This document shows positions 23,304-34,100 of a stretch of 64,000 nt of DNA, one piece after another. The stretch spans positions 9,424,001 through 9,488,000 of the forward strand of contig JAGUCH010000001.1 of the NCBI GenBank assembly GCA_019096065.1, read 5' to 3'. A model generated the notes under the pieces. It saw only the letters and a program-made list of their open reading frames with translations. It was not told the origin of the DNA and ran no database searches. The stretch comes from Paracyclopina nana. Lineage: Eukaryota > Arthropoda > Copepoda > Cyclopoida > Cyclopettidae. Every line of letters begins with the position of its first letter. Positions within the stretch are counted from its first letter, which is position 1. The position numbers were made by a program, and so were the translations under genes.

Positions 23304-24072
23304 TTAGAGCCTCATTGTCGCCATGACGATAAAAGTGGTCACAAGCGTTGCCATATTTGCCGTTTGAATTGCAGCTCCAGAGGGCATTTTTACCATTTTC
23401 AAATCCATGGCCTGACTGGAGTGCATTTTCTTGTCATGCTTCGTCAAAGAGCTTCCGCTTATGGTGCCAGTAGCCACAAGAAGGTAGAATTTGCTTGTTT
23501 TCAAGTCAAAGGTTTTTTGAGCCGTTTCCTGGGGTGGTTTGAACATGAGTTTGCTCACTGTTTCAATTTCGCAAGTTTTGACCTATGGCAGCAAATAGGA
23601 GCAGATAAAACAATGATTTTATGTGTATACTTACTCCATTCACGTCCGATGTTGCTTGAGTGGTTGGAGCGGTTGAATCAAATACTAAATTGTCCAAATT
23701 CGCACGGCCTTTATTGTAGGTATATTTGATGGCTGCACCATTGGTGCTAGTGCATGAAAATACCAAATCATCCCCCATATCATCATCCATGGAAAGTCCC
23801 AATGCCACGTAATTGTTGGTTTCAGAGCTTGTGAAGTTGTGGTGAATATTCAACTTGACCTTATCGGTGCTGTTGTCGTATTTGAACTTTATCAAAGACA
23901 AGCAGTCACCAGCGCTGACACAATTCATCTCATTTTCAACGTATTTGGTGCCAAAGCAGCCATAACTCACTTGGCACCCATCATAGATTTCATGCAGTGC
24001 AGCAGCATGCTCAAAGCTGAGCAAAAGGCCAATTACCGACATAAATTGAGTAAGTTTGAAGGTGGGCATCAT
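23304..24072 (-). CDS. Secreted or membrane-anchored DOMON-only protein
   Basis: Exons 24072-23635 and 23582-23304 join in phase 0 (donor GTAAGT, acceptor GCCATAG) to give 238 aa. It has a signal peptide (about 1-26), then GCFGTKY, CVSAGDCLSLIKF and a DOMON domain that aligns closely with the protein at 21197-22634. The intron is at the same position (after NG). The second exon begins VKTCEIET like its paralog but ends with a hydrophobic C-terminus (about the last 20 residues) instead of cytochrome b561. That suggests a GPI anchor or single membrane span. It probably arose by tandem duplication with loss of the b561 part. Confidence 0.8.
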
Positions 24073-26097
24073 GTATAATTCTCGATGCGTAAGGTCACGT
24101 GGTCCAAGGGCAACTAAGTGAAAGTCCCCAGAACGGGACTTACCTGGATATTGCTGTAATTAAACTGGCTAGTAATTGCAAAAAATAATTATCCAGCAAT
24201 CGCAAGAGAATTGATTACATGACTCCCAAATTATTGTCAACTCGCTCGATCGTTGCACGCATTAGGTCAGCCATTGCAAACTGCAAATAGGTTCGATGAA
24301 GATCCTCATGATTGTTGGGCTCAAATGTTTGACCGTGACATTTTGTGGCTTTACAAGGGTAGTCTACTTTTTAGGCCAATCAATTGTTCATAGCGAGATT
24401 GCACTCTATGCGATTATGGTATTCTGCAACGCAATTTATGCAATTTATTCTCTAAAAGGAACATTTATTGTTGAATTTCTATGACAACATCATGGGCAAC
24501 TACTAGTTTTAAACAAGAGCTGTAGGTTAATGGCATGAGTACCCATTCAAAAACCTTTTCCATTCCTGTGAAACGCAATCTGTCAAGCCTGCAAGTTCAT
24601 TTATGACACAAATTAGAGGTCATAGAATGGCTCGCGTGGCGAGGCGCCGCGCCGGTCAAATTGGTAGCTAGGCCGGTCACCGCTCCACTGACAATTGAAG
24701 GGTGCTGAGAATTTGATTACAGGACTCACCATGAAACCGGCGACATTTGAAAGAAGCCGCACGCACCGGTCAAGAAGATTTGGGCTATAAATAAATTACA
24801 CACTCTCTCGTTAATATTACTCTACCTTTAAAGTCCAGACAATTGAAAAGGGAGCAAAATCATGGCACCAGACCTGAAAAGTACGAATTACGCGACCATA
24901 GCTATTTCAAATTGAAATTGCTCACCTCCCCAGCTCTGAATGGAAAATTCAACTTTCTTCTTAAAAATGGGCTCCGATCGCCTTTTGCTGATTTAAACAC
25001 CTTAATCAGCGTGCCCGGCGCGCGGCTGGGCCACCAAGTCGGCCAAAGTTGCGCGGTTGATGACAAAAACAAACAGCAACCGCGTCAGTTTTGACACCCG
25101 TTAATATTGGGAAGCAATTAACAGTTCTTCGCTGCTCTATTTATTTATGTTTGTGTGGTCCAATAACAACTGACCCGAACTCAACCAAATCAGTGGGAAT
25201 TTTGGTTTCTGCGATAGCCAAGACTGAAATATTCATTTTGTCTTAGATGGTCGGCTGATCTTATCAAGTTGATGACATGTACTGCAATAAATCACCAAAT
25301 TAAAATCAGTTTTCTCAGTGGAGAGCCCAATCATAAATTGCCGAGTGTTCAATTTTCACTGAGCAGTTATTATAGCACCCCACGATGCCAAAAATTGGCC
25401 ACACTTGCCGTTATTCCCTCGTACTTTATGCTTTTTGGGCTTTAAACGTTCCACTAACCGCGAAATCTATGCGAAAACAAAGTGCATGTACCTCCCACGT
25501 TGTTTGTTCAAATGTGAAAGGATCATCCAATTATGTATGTCGCGCCGGTCAACTCGTAGCACTCAGCCAAAACAAATAGCTGAATGACCGGCCTAGTCAA
25601 GTGTTCAAACACTCCATCGCAAAACTCTTGCAAAATCGTTTGCAGATAAATGGCGAACTATAATAGATTCGGTCCGTTTAAGATTACATAGCAGCTAAAG
25701 AATGCATAATTTCATAAGGCAAAAATGCCAACGAGTACAAAAAGAGTAGCCAACAAACGAAATTCCAGTTTAAGCCTCATTTATCCCATGAAAGAGAACC
25801 CGGTAGCATTTTGTTTGTTTACATTCAAACTTTTTCATTGTGTGCGCTAAAGTGAGGGATAATTATGATGATTCACCATTGTGTGGGGTCTGTATAATCC
25901 TCTTGACCAGAGCAGGTGACCGGCATGCTCCTACTGCTGCATCCCCGTTATTGATTTGGTTTTTCCATTTGAAGTAAACAAAATCATTTGTGGGAAACTA
26001 CTAATTTAGGTGCATTAAACTAATCCTAGATTATTATTAACTCACTTTAGCCGAAATTCCAAACAAAATACATAGGTCGTAATCAGTAAGTATGTGT
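24073..26097. other. Intergenic, nothing recognised
   Basis: About 2 kb with short unsupported frames. A GC-rich patch (24640-24690) contains repeated CCGGTCA words, which recur near 24770 and 25540, but no defined element could be bounded. Confidence 0.35.
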
Positions 26098-26179
26098 GAC
26101 GAGGTGGCCGAGTGGTTAAGGCGATGGACTGCTAATCCATTGTGCTCTGCACGCGTGGGTTCGAATCCCATCCTCGTCG
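26098..26179 (+). tRNA. tRNA-Ser (GCT)
   Basis: 82-nt tRNA with a perfect acceptor stem (GACGAGG/CCTCGTC), A box (TGGCCGAGTGG), anticodon GCT at 26131-26133 in loop ACTGCTAATC, long variable arm typical of serine, and B box GGTTCGAATCC. A T6 terminator follows a few bases downstream. It lies on the plus strand, 21 bp beyond the stop codon of the minus-strand acyl-CoA oxidase gene and thus antisense to its 3' end. Confidence 0.97.
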
Positions 26180-26200
26180 ATGACTTTTTTATTTGAATTC

Positions 26201-29200
26201 TTATAGGCTGGCTTTGAGCACAGGTTTGATGTATTTTTGGAATGCCGGCAAGACGTCTTTTTGATTAAGTGGGCTCTTGAGGGCGGCGTCGAACATCCTG
26301 GCGTACACTTGACCATCGTAGGCTCCCAAGGTGGACAAAAGGCTCTGGTCGTGGATATCAAACGAGTCCACTACGCTCACAGCCACAGGGCGGACTTCGG
26401 TCAAGCAACCCGTGAATTTGTTCTTGAGGAATTCCAAATGCTCTCCATTCAGGCCGGCGAACAATTGGAAGTCGCCCGAATGCTTTAGAATCCAGGAAAT
26501 TGACATCAAGAAGAACATTCGCGTCAGCTGTAGCTTGACCGGGTCAGACACCGACAAAGTGGACAAGGCTGTGCAGTTTTCTTGGATGACAAAATATCTT
26601 ATATGTGCCATGGCAGCGGTTGCCAGCTCGATCGAAGATTGGTTCCAGGCAATTTCAGGCCTGGTCGATTGAGAGTCCAAGATACGCACCACGTTGAGCA
26701 CTTGAGCTCGAGCCACTTTTTCAAAGAGGAGAGCAATGCCAGTGGGCGTGGCCAAATCAAATGTTTGAGATGGCTTCTTTGCCAAATAATGGACTGATTG
26801 GGCCAGGCTTTCTTCATTAGTTTGGCGACAACATTTGACCAAGTAACGAGCGCACTGCAAACAAGAAAAGTTTGGTAGTTACTTTGCCTACATCATCAGC
26901 GTTACATTACAGGAAGGACAGTCTTGCTATATAAAGTCACGGCACGCATCTATATCTTTTTAAAGAATGATGCAAAAAGCAAAGCAACATACTTAAGCGT
27001 AGTTCGGAACGTTGAAAGAGAAAGCTCACGCATCCTCCTAGCTACGACTTTAAAAGTACCTGCAGTTGCAAAACGGTGTTCTCCCCTTCATAAGTGCAAG
27101 CAGCTGTAACTAGTCCCCAAAGTCTGGGTAAATTTGAGCTTGACATGAATCCATGACCTCCACAGGCTCTCCTGAGGATGTCTATGGTCTCTGCAACCTC
27201 TTGAGTGACCAAGGCCTTTAGGCCGCAAGACAAGGCGTGTAGCTCAGGCAAGCGCTCAAAGTTTTGCCCAGACTCCATTTGATCTTGCACCTCGTTATAA
27301 GAATGCCATAACGTTTGCCCTGCGAAATGAAAGCTGAAGGCCATGGCCAAGGCGGGAAAAAGCTTGGCCTGCTGGGTTTGATAGTCAATTATTTGCACTT
27401 CTTCGCCATGAGCACATATTTGGCCCTATAGAACAAACATATGGAAGCGGTTATTTCGATTAGCCTCAACTTCCAAAGACTCGTCAAAATTGATTTGATA
27501 AATATTATAAGAAAGGAAGGACGAGGTGGCCGAGTGGTTAAGGCGATGGACTGCTAATCCATTGTGCTCTGCACGCGTGGGTTCGAATCCCATCTTCGTC
27601 GAAGGACTTTTTTGCATATAGTACATACTCCTCAAGTACAAGTGGGTCATGCATAATGTGAGGGGCAAAAAAGTGGCTTTTTTTCTCATCTAAAAACGGG
27701 GTGTAGATGGAGTGTCAAAAGTGACATGTGCTATCATGGATTGCATGATATTACAAGCATATGATGCGTACTCCATCTCGTGTCGCCTTTTCAGATAAGC
27801 TTGACTACGAACCTGCCTACGGACAGCGCTGTATCTTATGGCGATGGTGACTGCTTTTTTCAAGTGCGCCGCAGCATCTTGGCAAATTGCTACCCGAACA
27901 AAGACCATTGTGCCATAGCTGAGCTTGGCTTGATGAGGCTTCACGTATTCTCCGTCGGGCAAAACTTGCGAATTCTTCATCAACATATTCTCCCTTGGAA
28001 TCCGATGGTGGTCAAATCCCAGAAATCCATTGTCGTTCGCGTTCATGCCCAGCTTGGGGCCGATTTCGCCCACCTTGATGCCTATTTCGAGATACCTACA
28101 GCTGATGGCCTTTTTTCGTTGATCGTAGGACCTTACCTTTGAGGGGCTCGTGCGTGTCCTCATCTCGCAGCTGGACAAAAAAGGCATGAGGCCCTCGCTT
28201 GATACCCTGAGTGATCAAATTGGCCATGACAATAGCATGATTAGCAGTTTTTCCCAGGCCTCCAGGCCACCATTTGTACGCAGTCAAAGTTGGAGAATGG
28301 AGGACAAATTCTTCTGTCTTGGGATCATAAGTTGCTGTTGTCTCCAGGCCACGAATAAAAGTTCCATGGCCCAATTCAGTTTGGGCATAAGTTCCTGCAA
28401 AATGAGAAAAAGGGCCCTCTCAGCAGTACACAAAGCTAGTCGTATGTTCATAGTGATGAAAGTTGTCGAGTTGAGCCTAGTCATGCATCAAGATGGCTTC
28501 ATTCATAAAGCAGAAGAAGGCCATCATGCTTTTAAGCCTGCCTCACAGAAGCACAAAAGTTACGATGACAACAACTATGCTCAACTACATTATCATTCCC
28601 TCAAAGAAACGTCATTTCAAATCGAATTTTTCAAATCTGCTGCGTTAGAATGCATTCCGCAGCTGAGCTCGTCTCTCAGGTTTTGGAAGCAAAAAGAAAA
28701 GGGGGGAAAACCTATAATGTCGAGGTTCCAAGCCTTTCCCAGCCATTTGACTTGTTGTTCCAAAGTCCCTTGGCCCATAAGAGTGGGTTGAAACATGACA
28801 ATATGTAGGCCTAAAGGATTTCCATCAGGTAAAATTCCACAACCAATGCCAGCCCCCAACATGGCTCTGGTGGCTTCCATCGTTCCATTTTGCTTGGCAA
28901 TTTTGTACAGCTCAGTGGCCTTTTTGATATCGTCCTCGTAGCGTTCCGATGCGCTCATTGAATCAATGGCAGTTCCATTGCAAACCAGCTGAAATAACAT
29001 AATTAAGTGGCCTTATCAAAGCACGAAAAGTACGGTCCCATTTTTGCCATAATACAGGATGACCCCGAGATATTGAAAAGTTTACTGCCAATCCCTGAAC
29101 AGAGCGAGAACCAGATAAAAAACGAGATGGGCTAGATCTGCAAAGCAAAAAGCCAGAAAATGTAAGAGGCATTTTTGATGGGTCGCCCTGTCTACACAAA

Positions 29201-29574
29201 ATGTATCAGCTGATGCGCTAGCCTTTTATGTCTCTCGCATTGTTCGCCATTTTATAGGGAAGAACAAAACCATTGAGCAGACTGGAATGGTGTATCGTAG
29301 AGATCTATGGATTTGATTAGCCTTTTTATAGAAAAAAAAACTTTTTCTCCCCTCATAACGGAAAACGATAGCAATAAATAGCTAAGAAGAATTTTACCTC
29401 TGGAAAGCTGAAAAAGTACTCCTCCAATGCCCTTCGTTCGGCAGTTTTGTCTGCTCCGCCATCCATCAAGTTTGTAATTTCTTCCTGGGAAAATGGGCAA
29501 TTTTGTCGCTCCCTTTCCAGATCGGGGTGAACTTTCGACCTCTCAGCCAACTCGCGGCCATTCCTCAGCGCCAT
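26201..29574 (-). CDS. Peroxisomal acyl-CoA oxidase
   Basis: Six exons are phase-matched: 29574-29398, 28988-28712, 28394-28137, 28081-27813, 27425-27060 and 26854-26201, giving 666 aa, the usual family length. Diagnostic segments include [13 protein letters not shown], then [19 protein letters not shown] and [14 protein letters not shown]. Later come [38 protein letters not shown] and YEGENTV (the last Glu is the catalytic base). The enzyme oxidises acyl-CoA to enoyl-CoA with FAD and makes H2O2, the first step of peroxisomal beta-oxidation. The C-terminus ends in ASL, which is not a canonical SKL-type PTS1. Donors of exons 2 and 4 are weak (GTTTTC, GTTCGT). A tRNA-Ser lies antisense in intron 4. 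Confidence 0.92.
27520..27601 (+). tRNA. tRNA-Ser (GCT), nested in an acyl-CoA oxidase intron
   Basis: 82 nt, identical to 26098-26179 except for one base in the 3' acceptor strand (CTTCGTC versus CCTCGTC), which makes a tolerated G-U pair. Anticodon GCT is at 27553-27555, B box GGTTCGAATCC is intact, and a T6 terminator follows. It is on the plus strand, inside intron 4 (27812-27426) of the minus-strand oxidase gene. Confidence 0.95.
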
Positions 29575-31187
29575 TTTGTCAAAGACTGGCTTGTGTATAT
29601 TATCTGCTTTATCTTGAGGTCAAACTCCAAGTGCATTCTACCTCAAAGCCTTCACAAATATGTCTCGTTACTTAATTAGATGCATTAAATCAGGGCCTTT
29701 TGTTCAACACAAAAAGTAGGAGTTGGCAAGAAATGAAGGCAGTTCTTAGAAAGTAGACATAAAATTTTAATTCCAATCAAAGTCAAAAATACAGTCGAGT
29801 ATAAGCAAGATGTACACTGAATATGATGATGATGTCATGCCACACTGGTGATGAAGGCATCAGTCCTGCATTCGTCTGTAAGCCAGCAACTTGATTACCT
29901 ACATTGAGAGATGCGCTTATAGTGTTCATGTATTGAATCAGGGCTGCTGCAGACCACAACTAAAATAACATCATTACTGTATGTAGTGGAAAAGAGTCAA
30001 TCTCTCTTTGACTGCATGCTCATGTGACATTAACGGATATGCTTAATTTCATGCAGCTTTCCTTAAGAAAAGAAAGCAAAAGTTGAGTGAGGCCAACTAT
30101 CGCCCAAAAGTCCATCGGAAGTTAAAAATATAATAGCTGGAATATCTTTAAAGGATACATCCAATTGTAACCCCACTCTGAATGACTAAAGTAAATGAAC
30201 AAGGCCAAAGGCCAGAAAAGGACAGGTCAATCTTATTCCAGGATGATAGAAGGTCTATGTGTTTTCCCAAGACAAGGAGTCATAAATTACTTTGAAGTGC
30301 TACATCATCTTTGAGCATAGTGAGCCTGGCTCCAACATAGCAATTTACTCACTCAAGGCATACACACTTGATTCATCATGAGAATTCTCCTCATGTCCAC
30401 ATTTAATTCCAGCTAAAATATTGATGTGAGAACTTTTTTCATGTAGGTATCTAGCCAAAGGAACATGTGCTGTCGAAAGTTCCAAGGCCTCTTAAAATGG
30501 AAATTCCTACATATGCCACGCCTACTCGAAATACTTTTCTTTTTTATCCTGCAGTAAAAACTTGCTTCTGCGCACGGGGCAATCTCAAGATCAAAGGTAA
30601 AAAAACTGATCCATGTGGTGTGCGCACCAACATACAGCTCAAAAAAGAACGCCAAAAAATATTTGACCTCTGAATTATGATTTTTCCCCCCCAAAAAAAG
30701 GATTTCTTTTTGTGAGGAGAGTGCTGCCTCTAGGAAGAATTTGTCACTTCTTTTCGATTAAATTGCTTCCCTCACTTATTGCCATTTTCCAACCAAAATG
30801 TAGGAAAAGTTTTTATTTGCAAATATCGGTTGCAGTCCTTGACCACAAAAGTGCATTTCTACGCAAACAAACAATTTTTTGTCATATACTAAATATCTTG
30901 GCTGCGAAGCTGTGCAACTTTCATAAATGCGAGTCACGCACCCTCCTCGGAAAAGTAATCGTTCCTTTTCGCCCAACCTTGCCACTTAGCCTAGTTTTGA
31001 TTAATTTTCATTCAGTGCTTATCTAATGAAAATAAAATGTTGTTAGCTCCTGGTAGTTTGGGAGAAAACAAGCCGTTCAGGTGAGGTTATCTGAGATGTC
31101 TTTGCACTTACACAGATTAGAAAGCAATTTGCATAATAGCTGTTTCAGAGCTCAGCCAAAATAATTAATTGTCTGGAGATATATTAC
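29575..31187. other. Intergenic / 3' part of the dpr-like gene, no exon identified
   Basis: The last dpr exon found ends at 31188 with a donor-like GTAATA, so a C-terminal exon may lie here. I could not identify one with confidence. No repeat or RNA gene is seen. Confidence 0.3.
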
Positions 31188-34100
31188 CTGCTGTCAAAAT
31201 GTGGACCTTGATTTGGGCTGGTGGGGCATTATCTGGAATGCACTCAAAAATGCCCGAATCTTGGCCATTGGCGCCTTGCATCAAGAGATGAATTGTAGTT
31301 TGAGCTGCCTTCTCAGTTATCACCTGGGAAGAAAAACGGCTTTTATTATTGCTGCCACTTGTCTGCAATGTTGTTGAGATCATCTTAGGTGTTGCCACAT
31401 CTTATCTTTAAAAGGTACCTAATTGGCCTCGTTTTAGCCAACTTTTGCCTAGATTAGAATGACACGCAAAAACTTTTTTTAAAAGCTAACCTAGAATACA
31501 TGTTGCAAAGTGTGGACTTGATGGATTGCCTTCTTTAATTTAGGATGGCTTAAAAAGTGCACAAACATTTTTGCAACAAGCCATCACAAAAACGCTTTAT
31601 GCGTGCGTTTCAGGCTTGTGCCGTTGATCAAAAAGAAATTTTTAGCTCGATTCTAGGTTGACAGGAAAATTACGAAAGGGGCAAATATAGCTTCCTAAAA
31701 ACGAGGATTTTTTGCCTCTTTTGAACTTTTCCCCTCAGAGCTGCATCAGCGTGGTAAAAGAAAAAGTTGGAGCAATGGCCTTTTCAAGAGGCCTAGTGGG
31801 CCTTTGCAGCATCAACTGTAATTGCTGTATTCGTGGCTTTCCAGGCTTTTAACGTTGGCCTGGATCATCTGCACAATTTTGAAGGATCATCATTAAACCA
31901 ATGTTGTTTTCATAATTGTCCCATTCGGGTCGTAAACTTGCAAAATGTAGCAAAGTTGTGGAAAAAAATATCGTTGGTATGATCAAGGTTCGCCAATTCA
32001 GTTGCTTTCCTGATAATGTCACCAAGTTTTTTGTTAATTAAAACGCGGCGGTGTGTGACACATGACAATTTTAGCTTACCGAAACCCCATTTCTGGGACC
32101 TCTGAAGGAAATTTCGATTCCATTATGAAGCCAAGACACTTTGATGGGTGGCCTTTCCGTGTAACTGACAACGCAGCTGAGGTTTAGCATACTCCCTATG
32201 TCTACGAACATGTCAGGCCCGCCAATTATGTATGTTTTTGGCTCTGGAAGAAGCAAAAGGATGGTTTCAAAAATTGACTTGATGTCGGGACCAGATAAAA
32301 GCTATCTCTGCTTTTGAGTGACTGCAAGCAACTTTTACTATACTAGAACTTTATGAGCAGATCAGAATTTACGGCTGTTCCATCAAGTTTAGCTGAAAAA
32401 ATGGCCAACATGGGGATTATTACAGGGAATTTTTGATATCACAAAAAGTCCTTCTCCCTTTTGTGATGTCTGAAGCATATAGTAGGCATATGCTGACTAT
32501 AAATCACACCCTATTCAAGAATCCTTTTATCTCCAAGCTTCAAGTTTTAGCCAGATTGCTTACCTCCCAAGGGACGTATAAAATACAGACTGAATGTGAT
32601 TTTCACTATTGATGCCATTTCATAGGGAGGTCTTTCTCTCATAGAAGAGAGTTGCCCAAAATTAGCCCACCTAAACAATGTATAGTGCAAAAAAAAGAGG
32701 CCATCATGATTAATTAATGAATGAACCGAATCGTCTTTTGTGATGAGCAAAAAATAGTAGTAAAAAGAAAGCATTTACAGTCTCATATCTAATCCAACAG
32801 CTGCTTACTGCATGCTGTCTACCGCAACAAGCATGCAACATTAACAGAAAATGCATCAAACGATACCATACTGCATTAGATGATAATCCACATGATTACG
32901 GGGTGATTCAACTCAAATTGTTTTTGGGACACCCTGCGAGGCTTACCACATTATATGTATGAATAATAAAACAATCAACTCTGTCTATTGCGGACCAATG
33001 ATGCCCTACTTTAACAATGATAAATTCATGATAGATTCCAAGAAGCAGAAAAGCCAAGTATATTTCGGACACTTCATCAAGCTCTCGGGTCTTTTACATG
33101 CAAAACAAATGGCAATTTCATACTTTTGAAGCGTGACATATAGTGGGGCCCGATGAGCGCAGGCAGCGCGCAGGCAGCTTCGCAGAGGACGAGAGCGAGG
33201 GAAGGCGCCGAGCAAGGAACGAGCCGGATCATTGAGGAGTCGCTTGTGGGACGCCATATCGCGATGTCCAAATAAGTTGAGCTGTACTTAGTGATTGCAG
33301 ACTTGAGACCTGGAGGGTCTAAGATAGCAATAAAAGCAGCCTATTGAATAACAAAACAGTGGTTTTTAGTGAACAAACTCCATCGAGAACTCAGCCTTTC
33401 AACCTGAGTTGTTCGCGTAGCGCTGACTTGAAGCCTCAGTTCATCCAGAGGCCTCTCAATTCAGTAGTGATCCTACGGTGTGGGATATCTCGCCTCTCAA
33501 GAGTCTCGTCTCCGGATCTGGAGGTGCATAGACGCTATAGAGCCTTGAGGTCACAAGGGGCCGAGGAAGAGGCCGATCAGGACTGTCGTACTTGCCAGTC
33601 CACGAGGAGACCAGAGTGGTAGACTAGAGAGGTAGAGGCCCCTCGTCTCAAGGGGAAGTCGATCCAGCCTCAGAGTGCAGAATACGTATTTAGGCCTCTG
33701 AGGCCCCGGTCATCCAACCCCTTTCAATGGTGCCGCGACCCGGGAACGACCTGACAGGCGGAAGGATGGGCCTGTCAGTAGACCTCTAGGGAGTCTTCTT
33801 TGTCAGACCAACTGGCTTTGCGGGGGCACGGGCGGTGCAAGTGCCTAACTCGCGGGTTGGCCGATCTCGTCTGTCTCATCCTGACAGAAGATCGCGAATA
33901 GTGTAAAGTCGGCCTTCGGTGAAGGCAAAAAGGACCACGTGCGCGAGGAGAAGGGCCCACGAGTGTGTATAAGACCCCATTTCTTGTCTCGGCGTGAGAG
34001 GAGTGCCGGGTACCCTCAGAGTCTTCGAGAGATATAAACCTTTGTAGCCCGGGCTCTGAAAATACATTAGTCAAGTGGTGCGTTTGACTGCGGGGGGATC

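Noticed and set aside
28150..28791. 213-codon plus-strand frame within acyl-CoA oxidase
   Set aside because: Spans exons and introns of a well-supported minus-strand gene; no family resemblance.
33344..33622. 92-codon open frame in both LTRs
   Set aside because: Starts with TTG, has no ATG and lies in the regulatory LTR; likely a chance frame.
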